Source of the DNA: Rheinheimera oceanensis
GTDB taxonomy: Bacteria > Pseudomonadota > Gammaproteobacteria > Enterobacterales > Alteromonadaceae
Direction of reading: 5' to 3'
Length of the DNA stretch: 64,000 nt
Assembly (NCBI RefSeq): GCF_018831085.1
Contig: NZ_JAGPNM010000010.1
Span: forward strand, 1 to 64,000
Part shown: in pieces, positions 15,338-25,138 of the stretch
How positions within the stretch are numbered: the stretch's first letter is position 1
Layout: every line of letters starts with the position of its first letter
Notes under the pieces: generated by a model
The model's input: only the letters and a program-made list of their open reading frames with translations
Told to the model about the DNA's origin: nothing
Database searches by the model: none
Position numbers and translations under genes: made by a program

Positions 15338-16501
15338 TTACTTCATCGCATCCAGCTGCTGGGCGGTGTTGTCCGTTACTATTAACACCGCTATCAATAA
15401 TGCGCCCAGCGTGACAAAACCCGCTGCCAAATACAAACCAATATCATACTGGCCGGAGGCTTCGGCCAGATAGCCAGTAAGGGCCGGTGCTATTACCTGG
15501 GCACTGCCGTAAGCCAAAGTCATCTTACCCATTAATTTCGCCGGTTTACTCGGATACAAACGCCCTGCCATCGTCAGCACTAAGCTAACTACGCCGACAA
15601 AAGTGGCGCCAAACAAGGCTGCGCTTAACAGCACTGCAGTTAACGAGCTAAACCACAGCGGCAGTAAAATAGCAGCGCTTTGTGCCAGTAACGCCAGCAT
15701 AATGGCTTTCAGATAGCCGGTTTTGCGCGCAATTAAATCCCACAACAATACCGCCGGCGCAGCCGCTAAACCTAAAATGACAAAACTCAGATTACCGCTG
15801 CCACTTAAACCAGGCATACGCTCGACAATAGTAACGATAAAGGTAGCGCTGATAACATAACCGTAACCGGCGCAAAAATAGCTGGCCAGCATTAGCCGGA
15901 TAAAACGTTTTGCCGGTGGCTTGTCAGCCACACCAGCCGGCCTGGTTAACGTTGTTTGCAGCGGCTTTGGTAACCAGCGCCAGGCCGGAATGGCCAGCAA
16001 CGCGCCGAACAAGGCTAAATATTGCCATTGGGTGCGCCAATCCAGCTGCAGGCTTAACATCAGCTCTACCAATACCGCAGCAAGTGCAATACCAAAACCC
16101 AGGCCGGCAAAGTGGATCCCCAGTTCAGCCCGCTGTTTATGGCTTAGCAGCCAGTGCATAATCAGGCCGGAAGCAATCAGCATAGAGCAGGCACTGCTTA
16201 AGCCTGCTATAAAGCGCCAGAACGACCATAACCAGATGTTTTCAGTTAACGCCATACCAAGGGTGCTTAGCACCGCCAAAACCAAGCCAAGCCGGTATAG
16301 CGTATCTTTTAGTTTAAGGTTAACCAGGCTGGCCGCCAGTAAAGCACCCGCCATATAGCCCAGATAATTAACCGCCGCCAGATAGCCACCACTGGCATCA
16401 TCCAGTACGTTTTGCTGCTGCATTAATGGCAATAGCGGGGTATAGGCAAAGCGGGCTACGCCCAGGCAGAGTAACTGGCTGAAAAAACCTGCCAGCAACA
16501 C
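15338..16501 (-). CDS. MFS transporter, YbfB/YjiJ family
   Basis: 387 aa with about 12 hydrophobic helices along its whole length. The first segment, FSQLLCLGVARFAYTPLLPLM, matches the N-terminus typical of the YbfB/YjiJ group of the major facilitator superfamily. These are inner-membrane transporters of unknown substrate. The first codon here is GTG 16501. No ATG exists further upstream in frame, and the family normally begins a little earlier, so the start is uncertain. It is the first backbone gene to the right of the island. Confidence 0.8.
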   Translation of the reverse strand: MLLAGFFSQLLCLGVARFAYTPLLPLMQQQNVLDDASGGYLAAVNYLGYMAGALLAASLVNLKLKDTLYRLGLVLAVLSTLGMALTENIWLWSFWRFIAGLSSACSMLIASGLIMHWLLSHKQRAELGIHFAGLGFGIALAAVLVELMLSLQLDWRTQWQYLALFGALLAIPAWRWLPKPLQTTLTRPAGVADKPPAKRFIRLMLASYFCAGYGYVISATFIVTIVERMPGLSGSGNLSFVILGLAAAPAVLLWDLIARKTGYLKAIMLALLAQSAAILLPLWFSSLTAVLLSAALFGATFVGVVSLVLTMAGRLYPSKPAKLMGKMTLAYGSAQVIAPALTGYLAEASGQYDIGLYLAAGFVTLGALLIAVLIVTDNTAQQLDAMK

Positions 16502-16631
16502 ATAGAAACGTTGCGGTATAATTTTGGCTGTAGTTGTCAGAGGAATAACCCCCGCAAAGCGAAAACCTTAGCTTAGCGCAAGTAAAAAGGCCACGGTATG
16601 CGGCCTTAGTCTGATGTACCTTTTTTAACGA

Positions 16632-17123
16632 TTAACGGGCATAGGTTGCCGTTAACGTGGCTTTGCCCAGTGCCATAGCATTAAGCATAAAACCCACCAC
16701 CGCAGCGCTGGCGCCATCGGCGGCCGGCAGAGTTTCTTCCGGTAAGGCCCACACCGTAAACTGATAACGGTGCATACCATGGCCCTCTGGCGGGCAGGCA
16801 CCACCAAAATCTTTACTGCCATAGTCATTGGTAAAACTACGACAACCCGGTGGCAGGCTGCCTTTACCTGCACCACGAGCTAAACCTTTGGCGTCTTGTG
16901 GAATATCAGTTACCAGCCAATGCCAGAAACCCGAGCAAGTGGGTGCATCCGGATCAAATACGGTAACAGCAAAGCTTTTGGTACCTTCAGGCACATTAGC
17001 CCAATTCAGCTCTGGCGATACATTTTTGCCATTGCAGCCAAAGCCATCAAACTCGTGATCTGTGGCCATAAAGTGGCCTTCTTTAATATCCGGGCTGCTG
17101 AGGGTAAAAGTTTGTTGTGTCAT
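16632..17123 (-). CDS. YbhB/YbcL family (PEBP-like) protein
   Basis: 163 aa from ATG 17123, preceded by TTGGAGGCAAG; an upstream start at 17198 lacks a ribosome binding site. It has the phosphatidylethanolamine-binding-protein fold signatures: NVSPELNWANVPEGTKSFAVTVFDPDAP near residues 33-60, GFWHWLVTDIP, and GACPPEGHGMHRYQFTVWAL. The family resembles Raf kinase inhibitor proteins. Its bacterial role is unknown and it probably binds small ligands in the cytoplasm. It lies 25 bp downstream of trxC and is likely co-transcribed. Confidence 0.9.
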   Translation of the reverse strand: MTQQTFTLSSPDIKEGHFMATDHEFDGFGCNGKNVSPELNWANVPEGTKSFAVTVFDPDAPTCSGFWHWLVTDIPQDAKGLARGAGKGSLPPGCRSFTNDYGSKDFGGACPPEGHGMHRYQFTVWALPEETLPAADGASAAVVGFMLNAMALGKATLTATYAR

Positions 17124-17148
17124 CTTGCCTCCAAAAGTGAGTGAATAC

Positions 17149-17571
17149 TTACTTATACTGAGATAGCCATTGGTAAAAGGCTTGCTTAGGAAAGGCACCC
17201 GCTTGTTGAGCGATAACCTTACCCTGTTTAAATACCATTAAGGTGGGAATAGAGCGGATATTAAACTGCGCCGCTAACTGCTGTTGTTGCTCCGTATTAA
17301 TTTTACCAAAGCGAAAGCCTGGTTCCAGCTCACGTGCTGCCTGGCTGAAAACCGGCGCAAAACTCTGACAGGGGCCGCACCAGCTGGCCCAGAAATCTAC
17401 CACTAACGGCAGCTCACTTTTGTGGGCATGGGCAGTAAAATTAGCGGCAGTTAATTCTATTGGCTCACCGCTAAACAGTGGCTGCTTACATTTACCACAA
17501 CGCGCTTCAAGCGCTGGTTTACCGCCAGGTAAGCGGTTTAAACCGTTACAATACGGGCAGGCAACTATCAT
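17149..17571 (-). CDS. trxC: Thioredoxin 2
   Basis: 140 aa from ATG 17571; the longer frame from 17631 adds residues not found in the family. An N-terminal zinc ribbon (CPYC at residues 5-8 and CGKC at about 25-28) precedes a thioredoxin fold with the WCGPC active site (about residue 58). The zinc ribbon distinguishes TrxC from TrxA. It reduces protein disulfides in the cytoplasm, taking electrons from thioredoxin reductase, and is linked to oxidative stress. Confidence 0.92.
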   Translation of the reverse strand: MIVACPYCNGLNRLPGGKPALEARCGKCKQPLFSGEPIELTAANFTAHAHKSELPLVVDFWASWCGPCQSFAPVFSQAARELEPGFRFGKINTEQQQQLAAQFNIRSIPTLMVFKQGKVIAQQAGAFPKQAFYQWLSQYK

Positions 17572-17761
17572 GTCGATACTCCGCTGATTATTCTGCACTA
17601 CAGGCTTACAACACCCACTTTGGCTCGCCACAGCAACTCGCGTTTGCTAGCGCAAACACTCAGACACTCTGTGTCGCCCAAATCGGGGTTCTAAGCCTTT
17701 CGTTTCGTTAAAACTACATGGGGCGGGCTTTTCGCAGTTTAAAGCTGCAACCATAAAAAAA

Positions 17762-17777
17762 CCCTGCCGGGGCAGGG
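17762..17777 (-). terminator. Intrinsic terminator of deaD
   Basis: CCCTGCC (17762-17768) and GGCAGGG (17771-17777) form a tight hairpin. Read on the minus strand it is followed by a run of T (complement of the A-run at 17755-17761), 20 bp after the deaD stop codon. Confidence 0.85.
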
Positions 17778-17796
17778 TTTGCTAGTAAACTAACAC

Positions 17797-19569
17797 TTAA
17801 TCGCGTGGTTTACGCGGCGCGCGTGGCGCAGCACCAGGGCGCGGGCCCGGGCCATTAGACGGACGACGCTCACCAACAGGTGCCGCACCGCTGTCTACCG
17901 TGATGTTTAGCTTTTGTTTACGCACATACACTTTTTTCAGGTGCTGGAAAATTTCATTCGGGATTGCTGCCGGCAACTCTACCGTGCTGAAATGATCAAA
18001 CAGCTTAATATTACCGATAAACTGGCTGTCGATATTAGCTTCGTTAGCAATGGCACCAACGATATCACCGGCACGCACACCGTGCTCTTTACCTACTTCA
18101 ATGCGGTAAGTCTGGTAATCACCTTTCATTTCACGACGTTGGCGCGGACCGCGATCCGGGCGGTCGCCACTACGTTCAGGGCGATCTGAGCGCTCACGTC
18201 GTGGCCGGTCATCACGCTCACCCCGGGCATGCGGTTCACGGATTTCCGGGAACTGGCTGGCAACATTTAGCGGCTGATCTTTTTGCGCTAAATACAACAG
18301 TGCCGCTGCCAGATCGTTTTCAGTGGTGTCTATCTTTTCTCTCCAGTCGTTAATTAAGTCCTGGAAGAAGCTTAAGTTCTGCGTTTCAATGGTTTGCGCC
18401 AACTGCTCGCGGAATGATTCAATACGGCGCTGCTCAATCACCTGGCCTGATGGCAGTGACATTTTTTCTATCGGTTGCTTAGTCGCATGTTCAATGGTAC
18501 GCAATAAACGGCGCTCGCGCGGCGATACAAATAAAATCGCTTTACCTTCACGACCGGCACGGCCGGTACGGCCAATACGGTGCACATAAGCTTCGCTGTC
18601 GTACGGAATATCATAGTTTACCACCAGGCTGATACGCTCAACGTCCAGACCACGGGCAGCAACATCAGTAGCGACAATAATATCCAGCTGATTGGCTTTC
18701 ATTTTACGGATAGTCAGCTCGCGGTGCGCCTGATTCATATCACCGTTTAAGCAGGCCACAGCATAACCGCGGGCACCCAGTTTTTCGGCAATTTCTTCAG
18801 TGGCGCTTTTAGTGCGCACAAACACGATAGAAGCATCATATTCTTCGCCTTCCAGCACACGGGTCAATGCATCCAGTTTCTGGTTGCCATCCAGCATGAC
18901 GTAGCTTTGTTTAATGCGTTCAACAGTACTGGTTTTAGAAGCAATTTTAATTTCTTCAGCATCTTTTAAATGCTTTTGTGCAATGGCACGGATAGGCGCC
19001 GGCATAGTAGCCGAAAACATGGCTACCTGACGGCCTGGCGGTGTGGCATCCATAATGGTTTGCACGTCGTCAATAAAACCCATGCGCAGCATTTCGTCGG
19101 CTTCATCCAGCACGATGGCGCGCAGCTTATCCAGCTTTAAGGTGCCACGGTCTAAGTGATCCAGAATACGGCCTGGTGTGCCCACAATAACCTGCGAGCC
19201 ACGCTTCAGTGATTTCAGCTGGTTGGTATAACTCTGGCCACCGTATAACGGCAGTACATGAAACGCCGGCATATAGCGGGCATAGGCCTGAAACGCTTCG
19301 GCTACCTGAATCGCCAGTTCACGCGTTGGCGCCAGAACCAGAATTTGCGGATCGTTTTGCGCAGGATCAAGCCGTGCTAATAAAGGCAGCGCGAAGGCAC
19401 CGGTTTTGCCGGTACCGGTTTGCGCCTGGCCTAATACATCCTCGCCAGCCAATAGTTTGGGAATAGCAGCAGCCTGAATAGGCGACGGCGTTTCATAGCC
19501 TAGTTCAGTAACAGCACGAACAATAGCTTCAGGCAGCATTAGCTGGGAAAATGACACAGTGTCAGACAT
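17797..19569 (-). CDS. deaD: DEAD-box RNA helicase DeaD/CsdA
   Basis: 590 aa from ATG 19569 (MSDTVSF...). It has the Q motif, AQTGTGKT (motif I), PTRELAIQ, TPGRILD, DEADEML (motif II), SATMP (motif III) and HRIGRTGRAGR (motif VI). A C-terminal extension contains the DbpA-like RNA-binding domain (about 475-550) and an Arg/Gly/Pro-rich tail. DeaD unwinds structured RNA in ribosome assembly and mRNA decay, especially in the cold. The long 5' gap to mioC (162 bp) could hold a structured leader as in other deaD genes, but I could not show one. Confidence 0.95.
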   Translation of the reverse strand: MSDTVSFSQLMLPEAIVRAVTELGYETPSPIQAAAIPKLLAGEDVLGQAQTGTGKTGAFALPLLARLDPAQNDPQILVLAPTRELAIQVAEAFQAYARYMPAFHVLPLYGGQSYTNQLKSLKRGSQVIVGTPGRILDHLDRGTLKLDKLRAIVLDEADEMLRMGFIDDVQTIMDATPPGRQVAMFSATMPAPIRAIAQKHLKDAEEIKIASKTSTVERIKQSYVMLDGNQKLDALTRVLEGEEYDASIVFVRTKSATEEIAEKLGARGYAVACLNGDMNQAHRELTIRKMKANQLDIIVATDVAARGLDVERISLVVNYDIPYDSEAYVHRIGRTGRAGREGKAILFVSPRERRLLRTIEHATKQPIEKMSLPSGQVIEQRRIESFREQLAQTIETQNLSFFQDLINDWREKIDTTENDLAAALLYLAQKDQPLNVASQFPEIREPHARGERDDRPRRERSDRPERSGDRPDRGPRQRREMKGDYQTYRIEVGKEHGVRAGDIVGAIANEANIDSQFIGNIKLFDHFSTVELPAAIPNEIFQHLKKVYVRKQKLNITVDSGAAPVGERRPSNGPGPRPGAAPRAPRKPRD

Positions 19570-19731
19570 ACGTTGTTTAAACCTCAATAACACGCAGGCG
19601 TAATGGTAGTGCTATTGTTGCTTTTACTTAGCCTGCAGAGCAGTAAAAGCACGTAAATCAGACCAAAGCATAGCTTTAACTGATTTTATTCCAGTAGTAT
19701 AGCCAAACATTCTTATGACAAGAGGCATATC

Positions 19732-20169
19732 ATGATAGACATCCTCGTTGGCAGCCAAATGGGCGCAGCGGAATATGTGGCAGAACAAGTTGCTGAAACA
19801 CTGGTACAAGCGGGCTATGAAGCAACGCTTCATCTGAAACCCGAACTGGATCACCTTAACCCCTGTGGGGTTTGGTTAGTGATCACATCCACCTATGGCG
19901 CAGGAGATCTGCCTGATAATATTCAACCCTTTGCGGATCAATTAGCACAAGATCGGCGTGATCTTACCACACTTTCTTATGCCGTGATCACTTTAGGTGA
20001 CTCTGCCTACGATACTTTTTGTCTGGCTGGTGAAAAAATAGCGCATTTATTAGATATGCAACAGGCAAAACGCTTGCTAACACCTCTGCAGATTGATGCT
20101 CAGAATGCTGAACTGCCAGAGGATCATGCCCTGCGCTGGCTGCCTGAGTTTATTAAACAGCTAAAATAA
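19732..20169 (+). CDS. mioC: Flavodoxin-family protein MioC
   Basis: 145 aa. A flavodoxin fold: FMN-binding loop LVGSQMGAAEYVAE (about residues 5-18), TSTYGAGDLPDNI (about 57-69) and the LGDSAYDTFCLAG loop. MioC binds FMN and has been linked to biotin synthase activity. As in E. coli it lies directly next to oriC and reads toward mnmG, which supports the identification. Confidence 0.9.
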   Translation: MIDILVGSQMGAAEYVAEQVAETLVQAGYEATLHLKPELDHLNPCGVWLVITSTYGAGDLPDNIQPFADQLAQDRRDLTTLSYAVITLGDSAYDTFCLAGEKIAHLLDMQQAKRLLTPLQIDAQNAELPEDHALRWLPEFIKQLK

Positions 20170-20174
20170 AAAAA

Positions 20175-20193
20175 GCGGGTGACAAGCACCCGC
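20175..20193 (-). terminator. Hairpin after mioC, terminator-like on the minus strand
   Basis: GCGGGTG (20175-20181) and CACCCGC (20187-20193) form a stem with a 5-nt loop. The adjacent A-run is on its left (20168-20174), so the U-run would follow on a minus-strand transcript coming out of the oriC region. On the plus strand it may only slow mioC read-through. Confidence 0.5.
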
Positions 20194-20340
20194 AAACACA
20201 AGTATATCTCAGGAAGAACAGGATAACGTTAGTCTCTCCCAGGTTGGCCTCAGCAATAAAACCAACTTGGCATTACCATACCGTCAATTTGGCAAACAGT
20301 CTTGATATCAGCATGATAAAGCAATGATAAAAGCATTTTA

Positions 20341-20700
20341 AGCGTTAGGATCCAGTTACACCCAAGTTATCAACAAAGTTACAGTTTAAAAAAACTATAT
20401 GTGCATAAGTTAAGGTAAAACCGGTTATTAAGCTGTATTTATGCTAGATATAAAAAAAATATTTTTCTGACATGTGGATAAACCGGCATTTTGATCACCG
20501 GTCCAACCGCAACAGATCCTAGCTTGATCACAGGATCTGATCCTTGGTAAGCATCTGATCATTCGTAAAAAGATCCGCTTATGCACTGAAAACCGGCTCC
20601 TTAGTAGTAAACATAATAAAAAGATCTCTAAAAAGATCTTATTTAATTTAGAAGATCCTAAGCCTGATGCAGCATTCCACTTAACCCCGGATCGCGCTAC
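20341..20700. other. oriC: Chromosomal replication origin oriC
   Basis: It lies between mioC and mnmG, the gammaproteobacterial oriC position. DnaA boxes: TTATCAACA (20367-20375), TGTGCATAA (20400-20408, reverse of TTATGCACA), TGTGGATAA (20473-20481, reverse of the consensus TTATCCACA) and TTATGCACT (20579-20587). About a dozen GATC Dam sites cluster at 20490-20695. An AT-rich part at 20621-20655 contains GATCTCTAAAAA and GATCTTATTTAAT, like the 13-mers that unwind. Exact limits are estimated. Confidence 0.88.
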
Positions 20701-20750
20701 AATAGTCACCTTTAAACACTTTGACAGATCAACCGGATACTGAGGCAACT

Positions 20751-22640
20751 ATGCTGTACCAAGAGACATTCGACGTTATCGTTGTAGGCGGTGGCCATGC
20801 AGGCACCGAAGCCGCTCTGGCAGCTGCACGCATGGGCCGTAAAACATTATTGTTAACCCACAATGTTGAAACACTTGGCCAAATGTCTTGTAACCCGGCC
20901 ATTGGTGGTATTGGCAAAGGCCATCTGGTTAAAGAGATTGATGCTCTGGGTGGTGCTATGGCAATAGCTGCTGACAAAGGCGGTATTCAGTTTCGTACCT
21001 TAAACAGCTCTAAAGGCCCTGCGGTCAGAGCCACCAGAGCACAAGCCGACAGGCAGCTATATCGCGCTGCTATTCGTACGATGCTGGAAAATCAGCCTAA
21101 TTTAAGTATTTTCCAACAAGCCTGTGATGATCTGATGGTTGAAAACGATCAGGTTACCGGTGTTATCACTCAGATGGGACTGAAATTTAACGCTAAATCT
21201 GTCGTACTTACTGTGGGTACCTTTTTAGGTGGCCAGATCCATGTTGGTTTACAAAGCCATTCCGGTGGCCGTGCCGGTGATCCGCCATCCATTGCATTGG
21301 CAAAACGCTTGCGTGAATTACCATTTCGGGTAGATCGGTTAAAAACCGGTACCCCACCGCGTATTGACGCCCGTACTATCGATTTTTCACTGATGCAGGC
21401 ACAGCCCGGCGACAACCCTACTCCGTTATTTTCATTTATGGGCAAACAGGCTGATCATCCACAGCAAATACCCTGTTATATCACTTACACCAACGAAAAC
21501 ACTCACGATGTGATCCGCAATAATCTGGACAGATCGCCGATGTACACCGGTGTAATTGAAGGTATAGGCCCACGCTACTGCCCATCAATTGAAGATAAAA
21601 TTATGCGCTTTGCCGATAAAGACAAACATCAGATCTTTATTGAGCCAGAGGGTTTAACCACGCATGAAGTTTACCCGAATGGTATCTCAACCAGCCTGCC
21701 GTTTGATGTGCAGCTGAGCATAGTACGCTCAATTAAAGGCATGGAAAATGCCCATATTACCCGGCCCGGTTATGCCATTGAGTATGACTTTTTTGATCCG
21801 CGCGATCTGAAAAACAGCCTGGAAACTAAATTTATTAAAGGCTTATTTTTTGCCGGCCAGATTAACGGTACCACCGGTTACGAAGAAGCCGGCGCCCAAG
21901 GCTTGCTGGCAGGGCTAAACGCAGCCCTGTTCAGCCAGGACAAAGACAGCTGGTCACCGGGCCGCGAACAAGCTTACCTTGGTGTTTTGGTGGACGACTT
22001 AACCACTATGGGCACTAAAGAGCCATACCGCATGTTTACCAGCCGTGCTGAATACCGGCTAATGCTGCGTGAAGATAACGCTGATTCACGTTTAACCGAA
22101 AAAGGCCGTGAACTCGGCCTGGTTGATGATGCGCGTTGGGCCGCGTTTAACCGGAAAATGGAACAAATTGCACTGGAACGCCAGCGCTTAAAACAAAGCT
22201 GGATCCACCCGCAACATGCCGCGCTGACAGCTGTTAATGCCTTGGTTAAAACACCACTTAGCAAAGAAGCGAGCCTGGAAGAATTAGTCCGCCGGCCGGA
22301 GATTAACTACACCGATCTGATGCAAATAGCCGATCTGGGCCCCGGTTTGGCCGATGCCGCTGCTGCTGAGCAGGTGGAAATTCAGATCAAATATGAAGGC
22401 TATATTCACCGCCAACAGGATGAAATTGCCAAACAACAGCGTAATGAGCAAACATTGTTGCCACAACAATTTGATTATAAACAAGTTAAAGGTTTATCAA
22501 ACGAGGTAATCGTTAAACTAAACCAGACTCAGCCGCAAACCGTTGGCCAGGCTTCGCGTATTTCCGGTATTACTCCGGCGGCCATCTCTTTGCTGCTGGT
22601 TTACTTAAAAAAACAAGGGTTACTGCGAAAATCAGCCTGA
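20751..22640 (+). CDS. mnmG: tRNA uridine 5-carboxymethylaminomethyl modification enzyme MnmG (GidA)
   Basis: 629 aa from ATG 20751 (TGAGG ribosome binding site), exactly the length of the E. coli enzyme; the frame opens earlier at 20721 without support. It carries the FAD-binding VVGGGHAGTEAALAAARMG at the N-terminus, the family motif CNPAIGGIGKGHLVKEIDALGG, and GLFFAGQINGTTGYEEAGAQG. With MnmE it modifies the wobble uridine of several tRNAs in the cytoplasm. First gene of the mnmG-rsmG-parAB cluster next to oriC. Confidence 0.97.
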   Translation: MLYQETFDVIVVGGGHAGTEAALAAARMGRKTLLLTHNVETLGQMSCNPAIGGIGKGHLVKEIDALGGAMAIAADKGGIQFRTLNSSKGPAVRATRAQADRQLYRAAIRTMLENQPNLSIFQQACDDLMVENDQVTGVITQMGLKFNAKSVVLTVGTFLGGQIHVGLQSHSGGRAGDPPSIALAKRLRELPFRVDRLKTGTPPRIDARTIDFSLMQAQPGDNPTPLFSFMGKQADHPQQIPCYITYTNENTHDVIRNNLDRSPMYTGVIEGIGPRYCPSIEDKIMRFADKDKHQIFIEPEGLTTHEVYPNGISTSLPFDVQLSIVRSIKGMENAHITRPGYAIEYDFFDPRDLKNSLETKFIKGLFFAGQINGTTGYEEAGAQGLLAGLNAALFSQDKDSWSPGREQAYLGVLVDDLTTMGTKEPYRMFTSRAEYRLMLREDNADSRLTEKGRELGLVDDARWAAFNRKMEQIALERQRLKQSWIHPQHAALTAVNALVKTPLSKEASLEELVRRPEINYTDLMQIADLGPGLADAAAAEQVEIQIKYEGYIHRQQDEIAKQQRNEQTLLPQQFDYKQVKGLSNEVIVKLNQTQPQTVGQASRISGITPAAISLLLVYLKKQGLLRKSA

Positions 22641-22658
22641 GCCAGCTTAAGGATCACG

Positions 22659-23276
22659 ATGTTAGAAAAACTTAAGGCTCTGGTGGCACAAACCAGCCTG
22701 ACGCTGTCTGAACAGCAACTGCAACAATGTATCGCCTACGTGCAGCTGCTGGATAAGTGGAACAGTGCTTATAACCTGACTTCTGTGCGTAACCCTGAAG
22801 AAATGCTGATAAAGCATGTAATGGACAGTTTAGTGGTGGCACCGTTTTTAACCGGTCAGCGCTTTATTGATGTCGGTACCGGCCCGGGGTTACCTGGTGT
22901 GTTGCTGGCAATTTATTACCCGGATAAGCACTTCACCCTGCTCGACAGCCTGGGCAAACGTATCCGGTTTTTAAATCAGGTTAAGTTACAACTGAAACTG
23001 GCTAATATTCAGCCGTTGCAAAGCCGGGTTGAAGATTATCAGCCAGAACAAGGCTATGACGGCGTAATAAGCCGGGCTTTTGCCTCAATCAATGATATGC
23101 TCAGCTGGTGCCGGCATTTGCCCGCCAAAAACGGCTGCTTTTTCGCCATGAAAGGTGCCGCAGTACAAGAAGAAATTGCAGCTTTGCCTGATTTTGTTAA
23201 AGTAACTTCCGTTCAGCCTCTTGTAGTACCGCAGTTGCAAGCACAGCGGCATTTGGTGATACTGAACCCCTGCTAA
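22659..23276 (+). CDS. rsmG: 16S rRNA (guanine-527 N7)-methyltransferase RsmG (GidB)
   Basis: 205 aa. It has the S-adenosylmethionine-binding motif FIDVGTGPGLPGVLLA (about residues 69-84), then LLDSLGKRIRFL and the SRAFASINDML segment typical of RsmG. It methylates G527 in the 16S rRNA, and its loss gives low-level streptomycin resistance in other bacteria. It lies 18 bp after mnmG and 19 bp before parA, in one operon. Confidence 0.96.
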   Translation: MLEKLKALVAQTSLTLSEQQLQQCIAYVQLLDKWNSAYNLTSVRNPEEMLIKHVMDSLVVAPFLTGQRFIDVGTGPGLPGVLLAIYYPDKHFTLLDSLGKRIRFLNQVKLQLKLANIQPLQSRVEDYQPEQGYDGVISRAFASINDMLSWCRHLPAKNGCFFAMKGAAVQEEIAALPDFVKVTSVQPLVVPQLQAQRHLVILNPC

Positions 23277-23295
23277 CTGATAACGAGGACATCTT

Positions 23296-24090
23296 GTGGC
23301 GAAAGTGATCGCAATAGCTAACCAGAAAGGTGGTGTTGGTAAAACCACTACGGCAGTGAATCTGGCTGCTTCACTGGCTGCGACCAAACGCAAGGTGCTA
23401 CTTATTGATCTTGATCCACAGGGTAATGCCACTATGGGCAGTGGCGTAGACAAGTATAGTTTGCCGGCTACTGCTTACGATTTACTGGTTGATGAAAAAC
23501 CTTTAGTTGAAGTACTGGTAAAAGAAACAGCCGGTGGTTATCACCTGGTTGCAGCTAATTCTGACCTTACTGCGGCAGAAGTTCGGTTAATGAATGTGTT
23601 TGCCCGAGAAGTGCGTCTGCGCAATGCACTGAAAGATTACCGCAACAGTTACGACTTTATTTTTATAGACTGCCCACCGTCACTTAATATGCTTACTGTT
23701 AATGCCATGGCTGCTGCTGACACCGTGCTGGTTCCTATGCAGTGTGAATACTTTGCGCTGGAGGGATTAACGGCACTGGTTGATACTATTAATCAGCTCG
23801 CTGCAGCAGTTAATCCTGAGTTAAAGATCGAAGGTATATTAAGAACCATGTACGATCCGCGTAATCGCCTGGCGAACGACGTTTCGGAACAGTTAAAGCA
23901 ACATTTTGGCGACAAGGTTTACCGTGCTGTGATCCCGCGCAATGTCAGACTGGCTGAAGCGCCCAGTTTTGGTGCGCCGGTAATGTATTATGATAAAAGC
24001 TCAACCGGAGCTAAGGCGTATCTGGCACTGGCAGGCGAAATGCTGCGCCGGGCTGATAAAAAAACGGTTAACAGCACTACCTCTGTCTGA
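23296..24090 (+). CDS. parA: Chromosome partitioning ATPase ParA (Soj)
   Basis: 264 aa from GTG 23296, with AACGAGGA upstream. The deviant Walker A motif KGGVGKTTTAVNLAASLA (about residues 11-28) and FIFIDCPPSLNMLT define the ParA/MinD family. ParA binds DNA non-specifically and moves ParB-parS complexes after replication. Its place beside oriC and parB is the usual chromosomal arrangement. Confidence 0.96.
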   Translation: MAKVIAIANQKGGVGKTTTAVNLAASLAATKRKVLLIDLDPQGNATMGSGVDKYSLPATAYDLLVDEKPLVEVLVKETAGGYHLVAANSDLTAAEVRLMNVFAREVRLRNALKDYRNSYDFIFIDCPPSLNMLTVNAMAAADTVLVPMQCEYFALEGLTALVDTINQLAAAVNPELKIEGILRTMYDPRNRLANDVSEQLKQHFGDKVYRAVIPRNVRLAEAPSFGAPVMYYDKSSTGAKAYLALAGEMLRRADKKTVNSTTSV

Positions 24091-24119
24091 TCTGAATAAT
24101 TTTAGGGAAGCTATTTAGC

Positions 24120-24995
24120 ATGTCGGTAAAGAAACGCGGCCTGGGCCGGGGTCTGGATGCCTTACTTACGTCCAACAGAACCAGTAACAGTGATACCGCC
24201 ACTACATCAGCCACTGAGCTGCAACAGCTGCCGGTGGAGTTTCTGCAGCCGGGCAAATATCAGCCGCGTAAAGATATGTCGCAGGAAGCGCTGGAAGATT
24301 TAGCCAGTTCTATCCGCGCCCAGGGTATTATTCAGCCAATAGTAGTGCGGCCACTGGCAAAAGATAAATACGAAATTATCGCCGGTGAACGGCGCTGGCG
24401 TGCCAGCCAGCTGGCACAACTATCTGAAGTACCTTGCATCGTCAAAGATGTACCGGACGAAGCCGCCGTTGCCATAGCCCTGATTGAAAACATTCAGCGC
24501 GAAGATTTAAATGCGATGGAAGAAGCGGTAGCGCTGGATCGCTTACTGACCGAATTTGCCCTTACACACCAGCAGGTGGCCGATGCAGTGGGTAAATCGC
24601 GTGCTTCTGTCACCAATTTACTGCGGCTAAATCAGTTAAATGAAGACGTTAAACTGTTGCTGGAGCATGGTGATATTGAGATGGGCCATGCCAGGGCACT
24701 TTTGGCATTAAAAGATAATGAGCAGTCCGATGCGGCACGTTTAGTGGCGGCAAAACAGCTTACCGTGCGCGAAACTGAGAATTTAGTCCGGCGTATTCTG
24801 GAGCCCAAACCGGCGGCGGCAGAAAAACCGCGTGATCCGGATGTACTGGCACTGGAACAACGGTTAAGCGAGCGCTTTGCGGCGCCGGTGCAAATAAGTT
24901 ACAACAACAAAGGCAAAGGTAAGCTGGAAATAGCCTACAGCAGCCTGGATGAGTTAGATGGTATTATAAATAAGTTGAATCTGGCTGAGCATTAA
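24120..24995 (+). CDS. parB: Chromosome partitioning protein ParB (Spo0J)
   Basis: 291 aa. The N-terminus MSVKKRGLGRGLDALL is the ParA-interacting peptide. The CTP-binding motif region follows with YEIIAGERRWRAS and ALIENIQREDLNAMEEA. The helix-turn-helix that binds parS (LTHQQVADAVGKSRASVTNLLRL, abbreviated here) sits near residues 140-165, and a C-terminal dimerisation domain ends the protein. A parS-like site is at 46028. Confidence 0.96.
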   Translation: MSVKKRGLGRGLDALLTSNRTSNSDTATTSATELQQLPVEFLQPGKYQPRKDMSQEALEDLASSIRAQGIIQPIVVRPLAKDKYEIIAGERRWRASQLAQLSEVPCIVKDVPDEAAVAIALIENIQREDLNAMEEAVALDRLLTEFALTHQQVADAVGKSRASVTNLLRLNQLNEDVKLLLEHGDIEMGHARALLALKDNEQSDAARLVAAKQLTVRETENLVRRILEPKPAAAEKPRDPDVLALEQRLSERFAAPVQISYNNKGKGKLEIAYSSLDELDGIINKLNLAEH

Positions 24996-25138
24996 TGCAC
25001 CAAAATGTACCAATTTTCTGTACCAGCCCTGTACTATCGCGGGGCAGCTGCCGCTTTTTGTTGCAAATTAAAGGCAGATAAGTATACTTTCGCAAGTTTT
25101 TTCGACCCCCTTCACGGGCGATTTCAGGGGGACAAACA

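Noticed and set aside
16828..17144. Plus-strand ORFs over the PEBP-family gene
   Set aside because: Shadows of a well supported minus-strand gene.
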